Source: Oribacterium sp. WCC10
Lineage (GTDB): Bacteria; Bacillota; Clostridia; Lachnospirales; Lachnospiraceae
DNA length: 64,000 bases
Reading direction: 5' to 3'
NCBI RefSeq assembly: GCF_900113415.1
Contig: NZ_FOPH01000001.1
Coordinates: 279,504 to 343,503, forward strand
Both the position numbers and the translations under genes were made by a program. Numbering within the stretch: position 1 is the first letter of the stretch; the number at the start of each line of letters is the position of its first letter. Positions 19,039-28,198 of this stretch are shown one piece after another. The notes under the pieces were generated by a model. The model was not told the origin of the DNA, did not search any database, and saw only the letters and a list, made by a program, of their open reading frames with translations.

Positions 19039-20169
19039 CTATGCTTTGATGGCCCAGCGTAATTTCGTAGAGTGAGCGCGTGGATTGATAAAGCACTCTT
19101 CTTTTCCCGGACGTATAACTTCCCGGGAGATATCACTGTATATTCCTGCGCGTTTCATTTCCTTAAAGAACTGCTTTACAAGCCGGTCTTCACCGCTGTG
19201 GAAAGTCAGAACTGCGATTCTGCCGCCCGGATTCATGCAGTCGGGAACCTTGTTCAGGAAATCATAAAGTACTTCAAATTCGCTGTTTACTTCTATACGC
19301 AAAGCCTGAAATACTCTCTTGCAGGACTTCTTTACCGCATCGGACTGTTCTTTTTCGGGTAGAAAACCGAGAGCTTTCTTTACAATGTTACGCAATTCGC
19401 TGGTTGTTTCTATATGTTCGCCTTTATGGTAGGCGCGGATAATCTCCTTTGCGATCTTTTCCGCATAGGGTTCATCCGAATTCTCTATAAATATATGGAC
19501 TATCTCGTCGTAGCTTAAGCTTCTGAGACGCTCTGCCGCACTTTCTCCGCTTTCCGGATTCAGGCGGAGATCCAGAGGCCCATCAGTCTTATAACTGAAG
19601 CCGCGTTCGGGATTATCGATCTGCATGGAGGATACTCCGAGATCGGCAAGTACAAAATCAAACTTGTCGCCATTATCCGCGACGGTCTCTACATTTCTGA
19701 AGTTGGTACGCTTGATAGTGAAAATGTCTTCTCCGTAGCCCTTGTCACGAAGTCTCTTCTCTGTCTTCACAGACTCTATGGGATCAACGTCTGTAGCGTA
19801 GAGATGACCGCTGCCCCGGAGCTTCTCGAGCATCTTTTCGGTATGTCCGCCATAGCCGAGAGTTGCATCCATACCCACTTCTCCGGGTTTAATGTTAAGG
19901 ACTTCAAGGATTTCATTTACCATGATCGGGATATGCATGCCGGCAGGGGTCTTGCCCTTCTGGATGATCTTATCAATATCTTCCTTGTATTTTTCCGGCT
20001 GATGTTCCTTATACTTTTCCTCGAATTTACGGGGATACTTGCCGCTGTATCGTTTGCGGCGGCGATGTACGGGAGCATCTCCGGTGCCTGATTCTGACGA
20101 AGCTGTGGTGTTTACGGAAGTCGGATCAGCAATTATATTAATGTCTTTTTCTGTGTTCTTGTCTGTCAT
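19039..20169 (-). CDS. rsmH: 16S rRNA (cytosine-N4)-methyltransferase RsmH, N-terminally extended form
   Basis: RsmH methylates N4 of C1402 in the ribosomal P site using SAM. The SAM-binding loop GMDATLGYGGHTEKML lies at about residues 97-112, followed by the DLGVSSMQID motif and the C-terminal PGGRIAVLTFHSGEDRLVK segment. The catalytic core is complete. The 376 residues exceed the usual 310 because of a charged, Lys/Arg-rich N-terminal extension of about 75 residues with no visible domain. The usual place of rsmH is next to ftsL in the division cluster; here it ends an unrelated operon, so a second copy elsewhere is possible but cannot be seen. Confidence 0.88.
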   Translation of the reverse strand: MTDKNTEKDINIIADPTSVNTTASSESGTGDAPVHRRRKRYSGKYPRKFEEKYKEHQPEKYKEDIDKIIQKGKTPAGMHIPIMVNEILEVLNIKPGEVGMDATLGYGGHTEKMLEKLRGSGHLYATDVDPIESVKTEKRLRDKGYGEDIFTIKRTNFRNVETVADNGDKFDFVLADLGVSSMQIDNPERGFSYKTDGPLDLRLNPESGESAAERLRSLSYDEIVHIFIENSDEPYAEKIAKEIIRAYHKGEHIETTSELRNIVKKALGFLPEKEQSDAVKKSCKRVFQALRIEVNSEFEVLYDFLNKVPDCMNPGGRIAVLTFHSGEDRLVKQFFKEMKRAGIYSDISREVIRPGKEECFINPRAHSTKLRWAIKA

Positions 20170-20176
20170 GGAAACT

Positions 20177-20785
20177 TTATTTTACCTCTTTAATGATTGA
20201 TTTAAGAGTATCTTCGTCAATGCCGTTCTCTGAAATTATGGAGTAGGCTTTTTCAGCATTCTCCCAGCTGACAGTGTATATTTTGTCATCCTCTGAAATG
20301 AGGCTTACTTCTTTACCGTCTATATTCTTTGTGACTTTGATGCCGTTTATACCTTCGGGAAGCTCCATTTCCGGGGCATCCTTATCTTCACTCTTTCGTA
20401 TGATGATCTCATTACCGTCATCTGTAACGTAGGAAGCCTCAAGTATACCGGATATGGCGGTGAAGTACGGCTTTGCACCTGAGATATCATCGGGGAAGAC
20501 AGCATTGAAACCGGCTCTTTGTGCAGCTTCTTTAAGTGTGATAAGTGAGGATTCCGGATTTGAAACCACATAATCTATGAGATTTGAGATCAGCTTTCTC
20601 TCTCTGGAAGTCACATCTATTTCACCGTTTTTGAAACCTTCCGCAATACCGGTGATGATATCCTGACTGAGTTCCTCGGCAGAGACAGTTTCCTTAGGCT
20701 GTTTTCTGGCACCGCATGAGACTATGAAAGGCATCGCCATAGTGATGAGGACGATATACAGGTATTTTTTGATATAACGATACAT
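20177..20785 (-). CDS. Uncharacterised lipoprotein
   Basis: 202 residues with a basic N-terminus, a hydrophobic stretch and a lipobox ending IVSC near residue 24, so it is probably anchored to the outer face of the membrane. The mature part is acidic and shows no domain I recognise; residues 50-100 look helical, and the C-terminal part (ISEDDKIYTVSWENAEKAYSI) may be a small beta domain. It lies 7 bp before rsmH and 21 bp after the FliB-like gene in one operon. Confidence 0.75.
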   Translation of the reverse strand: MYRYIKKYLYIVLITMAMPFIVSCGARKQPKETVSAEELSQDIITGIAEGFKNGEIDVTSRERKLISNLIDYVVSNPESSLITLKEAAQRAGFNAVFPDDISGAKPYFTAISGILEASYVTDDGNEIIIRKSEDKDAPEMELPEGINGIKVTKNIDGKEVSLISEDDKIYTVSWENAEKAYSIISENGIDEDTLKSIIKEVK

Positions 20786-20806
20786 ATAAAAGTCCTTTCG
20801 GGAACA

Positions 20807-21820
20807 TCACAGGTTCTTTATCTTAGCCACATTGCTGTCGTCATGTTCCACTTCTTTTGAATACAGATGGGAAACATAGATCATATCATTGACGCCAATG
20901 TTCCCTTTCTTAAGCCATTCGGCAAAAAGCATGAAATATATCAGTTTCAGGCTCCTGTGTATGAGACAAAGTTCGTATTCTATATCGCCGTCGATGCATG
21001 TGTCAATAAGATAGCGGAATATAAAGTATACTGCTGTCTTTGACATCCATGTGTTGAGCAGTGAAGCATTGTCGGTAAAGAAAACATCAAGCTTTTCAAG
21101 CTGTGAAGGATCGTCAGCAAGTGCTCTGTAAACGGATAATTTCCCGGACCACTCGTCATTGATGGAATCCATGGTTTCGAGCAGTGAAACGAGATCTCTG
21201 TAATCTTCCTTTAGAAATGTTCTTTCACTGTCCTTTTCCCCGGGAGTCATCCCCTGGGCTTCAGCTATCATCCCTCTCAGGACTTCCATCTTTTCATGGA
21301 AAGAAGCCGGAGAATCCTGCATCATCTCTATACACCGGTTTCTGAGTGCCAGAACTTCTATAAGTGTTCCCTGTTCTTCTTCAGATAATGCCTCGCCAGG
21401 GACATCATTCTCTGCTCTTAAGTAATTTATCTTATCGCATTCTGTGTAAAAAATCCTGCCAAGTTCCATACAGCTCAAACTCATGTCCATCTGTTCATAA
21501 TTACCGATGTCCATGAAGTATCTGGGGTACTCTGTACAGGTCTGGCAAAGGCTCTCTTCGCCTATGTTAATGTAAATGTCGCAGAGGTTTTTGTTATTAA
21601 GGAAGGGACAGCGTCTTTTTTCAGTCAAGGGAAAAAAGCTGTCCCCGTTTTCCTCACATATATGTTTTCTCAATCTGTCGCCGAAAGGACCTTCTACGGA
21701 TTTATAGTATTGAACCGAGTCATCGTCTACGTCTACTTCCCAACCGGCACAGCATGTATCGGGACATTCACCGCCGATGCATCGGAAACGTTCGTAGTAT
21801 TCAGGGTATTCTATGATCAT
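20807..21820 (-). CDS. FliB-like protein (flagellin lysine-N-methylase family)
   Basis: The N-terminal cysteine cluster FRCIGGECPDTCCAGW (C14, C19, C23, C24) and a second cluster CPFLNNKNLCDIY followed by LCQTCTEYPRY match the family annotated as flagellin lysine-N-methylase FliB. The cysteine pattern suggests an Fe-S or metal site. FliB in Salmonella methylates surface lysines of flagellin; no flagellin gene lies in this window, so the substrate here is open. The start overlaps the dus stop by four bases (ATGA), which implies translational coupling. Confidence 0.8.
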   Translation of the reverse strand: MIIEYPEYYERFRCIGGECPDTCCAGWEVDVDDDSVQYYKSVEGPFGDRLRKHICEENGDSFFPLTEKRRCPFLNNKNLCDIYINIGEESLCQTCTEYPRYFMDIGNYEQMDMSLSCMELGRIFYTECDKINYLRAENDVPGEALSEEEQGTLIEVLALRNRCIEMMQDSPASFHEKMEVLRGMIAEAQGMTPGEKDSERTFLKEDYRDLVSLLETMDSINDEWSGKLSVYRALADDPSQLEKLDVFFTDNASLLNTWMSKTAVYFIFRYLIDTCIDGDIEYELCLIHRSLKLIYFMLFAEWLKKGNIGVNDMIYVSHLYSKEVEHDDSNVAKIKNL

Positions 21821-22812
21821 TGTATCTCCAGTTTGCAGTTTGCCATAAGATTGCGAACTGCGGATTTATATTCGGGTAATGTTTTCGCCTTGTGGATTTC
21901 CTTCATATACTTTTCTGATCCGGAAAAAGATCTGCTGAGCCAGCTCCAGTACTCCTTGACCTTATACAGAAGATTACGGTCACTGCCCATCTCCGGACGA
22001 TAGTTCTCTATAAGAACTTCATGGAAATGCTTAAGTTCATCAAGTGTGGCACCGGCACCACCGTTTATCTCTCTTAGAAGTGAAGGATTGATGAGAAGTC
22101 CGCGCCCCAGCATGAAAGTATCAATCTCCGGGAATAGCCCGGTAACCTTTTCGAAATCCGCCTTTGTAAATATATCTCCATTATATACAAGATGATGTTT
22201 GCATGACTCAATGAACTCACGAAATACATCATAGTGTATTTCTCCGCGATAAAACTCTTTCTGTACTCTGCTGTGAATGATGACATCATTTAAAGGATAA
22301 CGGTTGTAAACCGGTATGAGATACTCGGCTTCGGTTGCATCATGTATACCGATTCTTGTTTTTACGGAAATATTTACATGGGGTTTATCTACATCTGCTT
22401 TACCGCAAGGATCATATGATATGCCGCGTCGTTCAAGAAACTCAAATGTATTTTCCAGAAATTCATCAAGTCTTTCCGTAGATCTCAGCATGCCTGAACC
22501 CTTGCCTTTGGCAACCACTGTTCCGGAAGGACATCCGAGATTAAGGTTTACTTCCCTGTAACCAAGTCTGACCATCTCTTCTATGGCCCATACGAACATC
22601 TCGGCATTATTTGTTATGATCTGTGGAACAAGCTCCGGAACTTTGTTTAGTTCAGGATCAGTGTCCCGGATTTCTCTTGTTGTAAATGAAAAAGTATCGT
22701 TGGCCGATAAAAACGGGGTATAGAAACGATCTATCCCCGGAAAACATTGTTGGAAGGCATTACGGAATGGATATCCGGTAATGCCTTCCATAGGTGCAAA
22801 ATAAAATCTCAT
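21817..22812 (-). CDS. tRNA-dihydrouridine synthase
   Basis: FMN enzyme that reduces specific uridines in tRNA D-loops. The N-terminal YFAPMEGITGYPFRNAFQ and the active-site segment NLNLGCPSGTVVAKGKGSGM, containing the proton-donor cysteine, are present in a TIM barrel, with VKTRIGIHD further on and a helical C-terminal domain. 331 residues is normal. Which Dus subclass it belongs to cannot be decided by eye. Its ATG overlaps the patatin gene stop by one base. Confidence 0.9.
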   Translation of the reverse strand: MRFYFAPMEGITGYPFRNAFQQCFPGIDRFYTPFLSANDTFSFTTREIRDTDPELNKVPELVPQIITNNAEMFVWAIEEMVRLGYREVNLNLGCPSGTVVAKGKGSGMLRSTERLDEFLENTFEFLERRGISYDPCGKADVDKPHVNISVKTRIGIHDATEAEYLIPVYNRYPLNDVIIHSRVQKEFYRGEIHYDVFREFIESCKHHLVYNGDIFTKADFEKVTGLFPEIDTFMLGRGLLINPSLLREINGGAGATLDELKHFHEVLIENYRPEMGSDRNLLYKVKEYWSWLSRSFSGSEKYMKEIHKAKTLPEYKSAVRNLMANCKLEIQ

Positions 22813-23678
22813 TATGGTTTATTCAAAAAATCTTTTATATCGGAAAGAGCTTCTGTGGCAGTGGATCTGCCGAGCTTATATACCCGTTCCAGTTCATCTG
22901 TATCATGCTCTGTTCGCTTTATATCAAGTGGTTTGGGCGGACGGATAACGAAGATCTCCCCGCTCTGTTCACGCTTATTGATATAGTCCAACTGAGCATT
23001 GTACATTATATGACGTTGTTCCATCGCTGTATAGATGGCCGGTTGTTTTTTTAGAAGAAGTTTGGCAGCAGGAAGTCCTTTCATTGCAGGTTTTCTGTAA
23101 TCGGAATCCTGAGTCAGAATGACAACATTTCTGTTGTAGCCTATGTGTTCAAAGAACTCAAGGGGGATGGAGTTGGATATACCTCCGTCCAGAAGCTCAT
23201 ATCCGTCTACATGAACAGGCTTTGATACGAGAGGCATGGAGGCACTTGCTCTCATCCATTCAAGCTCATTATCTCCCCGGTCTTTGATTTCATGATATAC
23301 CGGTTTTCCTGTTTTGACATCTGTTGCCACAAGATAAAACTTCATAGGATTGTCAAGGAAAGTATCCCAGTCAAAGGGGAATATCTCATTGGGGAGTGTA
23401 TGGTAACAGAACTCCACATCAAATAGGTCACCTGTTTTTATCAGAGACTCAAAGCTTCCGAATCGTTTGTCATTGGCAAACTGAAGACTGTAGCGTATGG
23501 TTCTTCCGATCTGTCTGGATTTATAGTTACATCCGAATGTTGCACCGGCGGACACGCCTACCATTCCATCAAAGCTAATATCATTTTCAAGAAATACATC
23601 CAGCACTCCTGCTGTGAAAAGGCCGCGCATTGCGCCGCCTTCGCATACTAATCCGGTTTTTTTAGTTTTTTCGTTCAT
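22812..23678 (-). CDS. Patatin-like phospholipase
   Basis: 288-residue member of the patatin family of serine acyl hydrolases, close to the bacterial YjjU/RssA type. The oxyanion segment CEGGAMRGLFTAGVLD is at residues 12-27, the nucleophile Ser43 lies in GVSAG, and the catalytic aspartate in DGGISNSIPL near residue 168. All three catalytic elements are intact. It probably acts on membrane lipids from the cytoplasmic side, since no signal peptide is seen. Overlaps the EAL gene upstream by 17 bp. Confidence 0.9.
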   Translation of the reverse strand: MNEKTKKTGLVCEGGAMRGLFTAGVLDVFLENDISFDGMVGVSAGATFGCNYKSRQIGRTIRYSLQFANDKRFGSFESLIKTGDLFDVEFCYHTLPNEIFPFDWDTFLDNPMKFYLVATDVKTGKPVYHEIKDRGDNELEWMRASASMPLVSKPVHVDGYELLDGGISNSIPLEFFEHIGYNRNVVILTQDSDYRKPAMKGLPAAKLLLKKQPAIYTAMEQRHIMYNAQLDYINKREQSGEIFVIRPPKPLDIKRTEHDTDELERVYKLGRSTATEALSDIKDFLNKP

Positions 23679-25596
23679 TGAATTCCTTTACGTAGTCTAT
23701 AAACTGGTCTTCAGGTATGGGCTTTGAAAAGTAATATCCCTGAAGATAATCAACGCCTATCTCTGTCAGGGTATCAACCATCTCTTTGGTTTCGATACCT
23801 TCGCATATGATTTTGAGATTTTGATCCTTGAACATCTTTACTATACTTCGGAGCATGTAGTTTGAGCCGTCGAAATATGCCCATACCAGACTCTTGTCTA
23901 TCTTGATGGTACTGAGAGGCAGCTGAAGTATCATGGTAAGATTTGAAAAGCCCGTTCCGTAATCATCAAGTGAAAAGCGGACTCCCAAATTGTGGAGAGT
24001 TTTCATCTGTTTTTTCAGAATCGCTATATCATAGGTTGCGGTTTCGGTTATTTCCAGATTGACTTTTGAAAGATCCACCCTGTTATCAAAAGCAAGATCG
24101 ATGAACTGCTCCGCAAGATTTGGCGTAGTGCACTGCACCGGAGAAAGGTTGATCTCCAGATACTCAAGTTCCTTGAAAAGCTCCTTGTGATTTTTCATAA
24201 AGCGCAGAGTTTTCACGTAGATCTGTTGTCCCAATTGAATGATGGAACCATCCTGTTCCGCTTTTACGATGAACTCATCCGGAGGAATGCTGCCGAGCTT
24301 GTCATCAAAGAGTCTGGCAAGTGCTTCAGCCGAAATGATCTTTTTCTTTTTTGTATCATAAATTGGCTGATAGTATACCTCAAATGAATCATATTCCAGT
24401 GCCTTCTGGATAGCTTTATGTACGTCATTGTCTCTTGTCTGGGCCTTGAACATATCAGCTTCTATGACGTCATACTGGTTTTTGCTCATGGAAGCAGCAG
24501 AATTCAATGAATTGCGCACAACAGCCAGCAGATTGTGGGAATTGTCGCTGGCAAGTTCTTTGGGAAGATATGAAAAACTGATATCCAGCTGGATATCGCC
24601 TACTGCAGTGGTCCATGGTCGCTCGAAGCGGGAACTTATGGTTTCCATAAATGCTCCGGTGTTCATATCTCCACGTTTTATAATAGAAAAAATGCCGTCA
24701 TCAAGATAAAAAATGACAACCCTGTCCAGAGAAGATTTGAAATTGGATTTCAGCATCATAGCAATCTGTCTCAACAGACTGTTGATGGTCATATCGCCGT
24801 AAGCATTGACAAGGGTCTGATAATGATGTACACGGAAGTTTAATATAGAGAAATTATGGTAGGAGTCCGCATATTCCGTTGTGAAATCGATAAATGCTCT
24901 GTAATTAAAACATGAAGCCTTGCCGCTGATGTAGTATTCCGGATTCTGCATCGACATATAAATGATCAGAAGTCCGAAAGCAACGAAATAGTTAATCAAA
25001 AGTGTTCCCGGAAAAACAGAGACCTGAAGAAATGCTCCCAATACTATCAGCGCATAAGAACCTAAAACCGCAAGCATCTGAGAGGTCACTATATCATGAT
25101 GGAAATATGACAGATATACTGCTGAAAAAATGATATAGCAGTACATATAGGGAACAAGTATGTAGTAGTATGCCCATTGTCTTGTGTATCCATTTACGGA
25201 ATCAAGAGTGAACAGTATATGGGTGAAAGGTGTGGATATGACGATTCCACACATTACCAGCATGGGAATCGATACCAGTACCTGTCTGACAGGCGATTTA
25301 AAGAAAGAATGTCTTGAGATGGACATAGTGTAGTTGAAAAACAGATAATACTCTATGGTCAGCATCAGAAAAAAGACAATATTAACCAGATAGAGAAACC
25401 ATACCGGATACACTTCGTAATAAGCAGTTGTTATGGATGCTGCTATATTGATCAGAATAAGTGAAATATGACTTGATATGGTCATATAAAAGTACCGGTT
25501 TCTCCTGAGTGGCAGATAGTTCCTGGGTAGATACGACAAGAGCAACAGTATGGACAGCCCAAGTGCTGTGATTTCAAAATTAAGATTCGATTTCAT
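23662..25596 (-). CDS. Membrane EAL-domain cyclic-di-GMP phosphodiesterase
   Basis: 644 residues. About seven hydrophobic helices fill residues 1-220, then a degenerate GGDEF region (no GGDEF motif; the corresponding site reads YLDDGIFS), then an EAL domain from about 410. Catalytic elements of the EAL domain are present: EAL at 424-426, EINLSP near 482, ITET near 515, DDYGTG at 544-549, the KID lysine near 565 and CEGIE with Glu near 599. It is therefore likely an active phosphodiesterase lowering c-di-GMP, with sensing through the membrane part. First gene of the operon leading to rsmH. Confidence 0.9.
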   Translation of the reverse strand: MKSNLNFEITALGLSILLLLSYLPRNYLPLRRNRYFYMTISSHISLILINIAASITTAYYEVYPVWFLYLVNIVFFLMLTIEYYLFFNYTMSISRHSFFKSPVRQVLVSIPMLVMCGIVISTPFTHILFTLDSVNGYTRQWAYYYILVPYMYCYIIFSAVYLSYFHHDIVTSQMLAVLGSYALIVLGAFLQVSVFPGTLLINYFVAFGLLIIYMSMQNPEYYISGKASCFNYRAFIDFTTEYADSYHNFSILNFRVHHYQTLVNAYGDMTINSLLRQIAMMLKSNFKSSLDRVVIFYLDDGIFSIIKRGDMNTGAFMETISSRFERPWTTAVGDIQLDISFSYLPKELASDNSHNLLAVVRNSLNSAASMSKNQYDVIEADMFKAQTRDNDVHKAIQKALEYDSFEVYYQPIYDTKKKKIISAEALARLFDDKLGSIPPDEFIVKAEQDGSIIQLGQQIYVKTLRFMKNHKELFKELEYLEINLSPVQCTTPNLAEQFIDLAFDNRVDLSKVNLEITETATYDIAILKKQMKTLHNLGVRFSLDDYGTGFSNLTMILQLPLSTIKIDKSLVWAYFDGSNYMLRSIVKMFKDQNLKIICEGIETKEMVDTLTEIGVDYLQGYYFSKPIPEDQFIDYVKEFNERKN

Positions 25597-25634
25597 CTAC
25601 CGTATCCTTCCTGAAATTATCTTTCCTTAGTAAA

Positions 25635-26444
25635 TCAGAAATTTGATATGTAGCTTTCATCAGGTACGATCATGATGTAGCAGCCGTTATGGCATCTTGA
25701 AAGAAGTTCGATCATATCAGATTCAACTACAGAAACACAACCTGCGGATCCCCAGGACTCCGGATTCTTGCAATGAAGGAAGATGGCAGAACCGCGCTTA
25801 TATACAGTTGGATTGATATTAAAACCTATAGCCATTGCATATTTATAGCAGATGTTATATTCGATGAGGTGTTCGCCTCCTACAGGTGTTGAACTCTCCA
25901 CCCATGTATTGTAGGTGCTCTTTTCTCCGGACCAGTAGGAATTGGCTGTTATCTCGCGCCATGTCATGGCAGTTCCCGGATTGGAACCAAAGCCAAAGGC
26001 GTGGAGTATAGGGAATGATCCGATAGGTGTTGTTTCATCGCCCTCTCTTCTCTCGTTGAAAGGCTTCAGACCTTTTCTTCCGTAGCCGCAGTAAACGTCC
26101 ATATCCTTCTTCCAGTTTCCGTCAGTTTGTCTGTTCCAAAGGGTCAGATTATGATCGTTCACCAATATGATCTGGTCTGTAAGCTGAGCTGTCATGGTGT
26201 TTTTTAACTTATCGGAGACGGAATCAACAGTGGTTGAAGCATTACCGGAAGTGGCAGCTACGGTGGATTCTGCAGGTATCAGCGCATCATTTGATGAGTT
26301 GACAGAAGTACCTGAACCTTCTACAGATGCTGTTGCCCCGGAAGTACCTGTAGGACCGAACTCTGCAAATGCAGAAAACGCGGTACAGATACTAAGTGCC
26401 ATTGTTAATGAAACTGCAAGTAAACGATGTTTGAATTTATTCAT
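25635..26444 (-). CDS. Secreted L,D-transpeptidase (YkuD family), short form
   Basis: 269 residues with a cleavable signal peptide ending near AFSAFA, a Ser/Thr/Gly/Val-rich linker to about residue 85, and a YkuD catalytic domain. The catalytic motif is SAGCVSV with Cys236; upstream FLHCKNPESWG supplies the conserved histidine region. Such enzymes make 3-3 cross-links in peptidoglycan or attach proteins, outside the membrane. GAAAGG precedes the start. A second, longer L,D-transpeptidase lies just upstream, separated by a family A repeat. Confidence 0.88.
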   Translation of the reverse strand: MNKFKHRLLAVSLTMALSICTAFSAFAEFGPTGTSGATASVEGSGTSVNSSNDALIPAESTVAATSGNASTTVDSVSDKLKNTMTAQLTDQIILVNDHNLTLWNRQTDGNWKKDMDVYCGYGRKGLKPFNERREGDETTPIGSFPILHAFGFGSNPGTAMTWREITANSYWSGEKSTYNTWVESSTPVGGEHLIEYNICYKYAMAIGFNINPTVYKRGSAIFLHCKNPESWGSAGCVSVVESDMIELLSRCHNGCYIMIVPDESYISNF

Positions 26445-26470
26445 GGTATTCCTTTCGAGTTAACACATTA

Positions 26471-26738
26471 TGATGCGAGTGTCAAAAGTATTGCCACTCA
26501 CTGATTAGCGCCAACGCACACATTCGTGTGCAATGAGCAGGAATCCTTACAGATTCCTTTGAATCGCTCAAAGTTGCGTGGCTCCTTCGATTAAAAATCG
26601 TAGGCAGATGTGCTGCTGAACACTCAAACCTGGGTCCTTTTGCTATGCAAAACGACTACGTTATTCGTGTTCGGGCGGGTCATAAAGGCTCAAATCAACG
26701 TGCAAGCACGTGATTTGGTACTTTTGACCCTTACATCA
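26471..26738. repeat. Family A MITE-like element, full copy A1
   Basis: 268 bp. The left end TGATGCGAGTGTCAAAAGTA (26471-26490) is an inverted match (17 of 20) of the right end at 26719-26738. CATTA occurs directly on both sides (26466-26470 and 26739-26743), as a 5-bp target duplication would. The interior holds a module also found alone at 39404 and 30680 and another found at 34031. No coding capacity. Confidence 0.85.
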
Positions 26739-26755
26739 CATTATATGTCCTGATA

Positions 26756-28123
26756 TCAGTAGTAAATAATTACAGGCATACCTGCTTCTACCAGCCCGTA
26801 AAGCTCCTTGGCCTTCGGAATAGGCATATTGACGCAGCCGTGTGAACCGCTGTATCTGTAGATATTGCCGCCGAAGGAACCTCTCCAGGATGCATCATGG
26901 AAACCGCAACCGTTATAGAAAGGCATCCAGTAGGTAACGGGTGATGCGTAGTTTGCACCACGGAGGACTACATTTTTGGCCTTATACATGATGCTGAAAA
27001 GGCCGGTTGGAGTACCTCGTCCCAAACTTGTATTTCCTGTTACACAGTCTGATGTAAATACGACCTGTCCGTCCTGAACAAAGTAAACAGTCTGGTTTGA
27101 CATATCAACTTCGATGTATGTGGTTCCGTATTCCTGAGCTGATCTTTCTTTTCCGGTTGTTGTGTATACAGGCTCTCGTTCTACAGTTGTACCGGAAAGT
27201 ATGTCTGCTTCAAGCTGTTCAGCTTCTTTTTTCTTTGAGATGTTGTAGCCGTAAGGACCTTTGACATTGATCATTCGTCCGGAAACGGTTTTGAAGCTTC
27301 TTGTGGTGTAGGCTGTATCCGTTGAGGATTTAAGCCTGCTGACATATTCTTCTACTGACTTTTTGTCCAGAGTAACAGTGCCGTCCTCTTCAGTGATGAG
27401 CCACGGATAATATGTATCCGAGTTTAATGTTATCTTCTGATTTCCGAAATCATAGGTTATGGAAGCGGAAAGTGCGTCGTTAAGGGATACGGCCTCACTG
27501 TTGAGGGAAGTATCGTCACGGCGGACGGAAGCCTTGAGATAACAATCGGAAGATGTAAGGTCAATATAATGAGTTCCCTCAGATATGGCATCCTTTATAA
27601 CCTGAGATACCTTTCCTGCGTCCGGAGTATCTCCGTCTACCTCTTCCGCAATGGCGTATCCGACTCCCGGAATATAGTTCGTGAGATAAGCGTCTTCAGG
27701 AACAACAGTTGAACCTGCCTGTGGCAGTATGGTGTTGTTGATGATATCCATAAGCTTGTCTTCATCATATGAAACAGAAGCCGGTGCAATGAAATAAGTA
27801 CCCGGATTCAGCATATAGTACGGATATATAAGCGGATTCTGCACACGTATATCTGATGTCTGATAGTCGGCGCTGAGATCAATGTCTGTACCGTTTATGA
27901 CAGTGTCATTTCCGTGTATGTCACGAACTGTCAGTGAATAATTCTCCTGTTCCAATGCTGATAAACGCTGATTCAGTTCTTCTCTGGGAATCATGGAAAA
28001 ATCTGCTCCATTGATGATGGTTCCCGGCATCATCTTATTCATCATAAAAGCCGTGCTGGCCAGATAGCCGGCAGTAAGTCCCGCTGTAACCCCCAATATT
28101 ATCGCGATGCCTTTGCTTTTCAC
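26756..28123 (-). CDS. L,D-transpeptidase with peptidoglycan-binding domain, membrane-anchored
   Basis: 455 residues starting at a GTG (28123) with GAGGGGG upstream. One N-terminal membrane segment (AIILGVTAGLTAGYLASTAFMM) is followed by a PG_binding_4 type region over about residues 30-290 and the YkuD catalytic domain at 330-455. The active site SGSHGCVNMP has Cys430 and His428. The architecture is that of Firmicute Ldt enzymes that form 3-3 cross-links, an alternative to penicillin-binding proteins. 17 bp separate its stop from the family A repeat. Confidence 0.9.
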   Translation of the reverse strand: MKSKGIAIILGVTAGLTAGYLASTAFMMNKMMPGTIINGADFSMIPREELNQRLSALEQENYSLTVRDIHGNDTVINGTDIDLSADYQTSDIRVQNPLIYPYYMLNPGTYFIAPASVSYDEDKLMDIINNTILPQAGSTVVPEDAYLTNYIPGVGYAIAEEVDGDTPDAGKVSQVIKDAISEGTHYIDLTSSDCYLKASVRRDDTSLNSEAVSLNDALSASITYDFGNQKITLNSDTYYPWLITEEDGTVTLDKKSVEEYVSRLKSSTDTAYTTRSFKTVSGRMINVKGPYGYNISKKKEAEQLEADILSGTTVEREPVYTTTGKERSAQEYGTTYIEVDMSNQTVYFVQDGQVVFTSDCVTGNTSLGRGTPTGLFSIMYKAKNVVLRGANYASPVTYWMPFYNGCGFHDASWRGSFGGNIYRYSGSHGCVNMPIPKAKELYGLVEAGMPVIIYY

Positions 28124-28198
28124 TACTAATTGCCCCCTCGTGCGTAAATATTATGTATACTGCATGTGATAATGAAAAATCATCACATGACTGATAAA

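Noticed and set aside
24650..24750. Active diguanylate cyclase in the EAL protein
   Set aside because: The GGDEF signature is absent; the domain is degenerate and probably regulatory.
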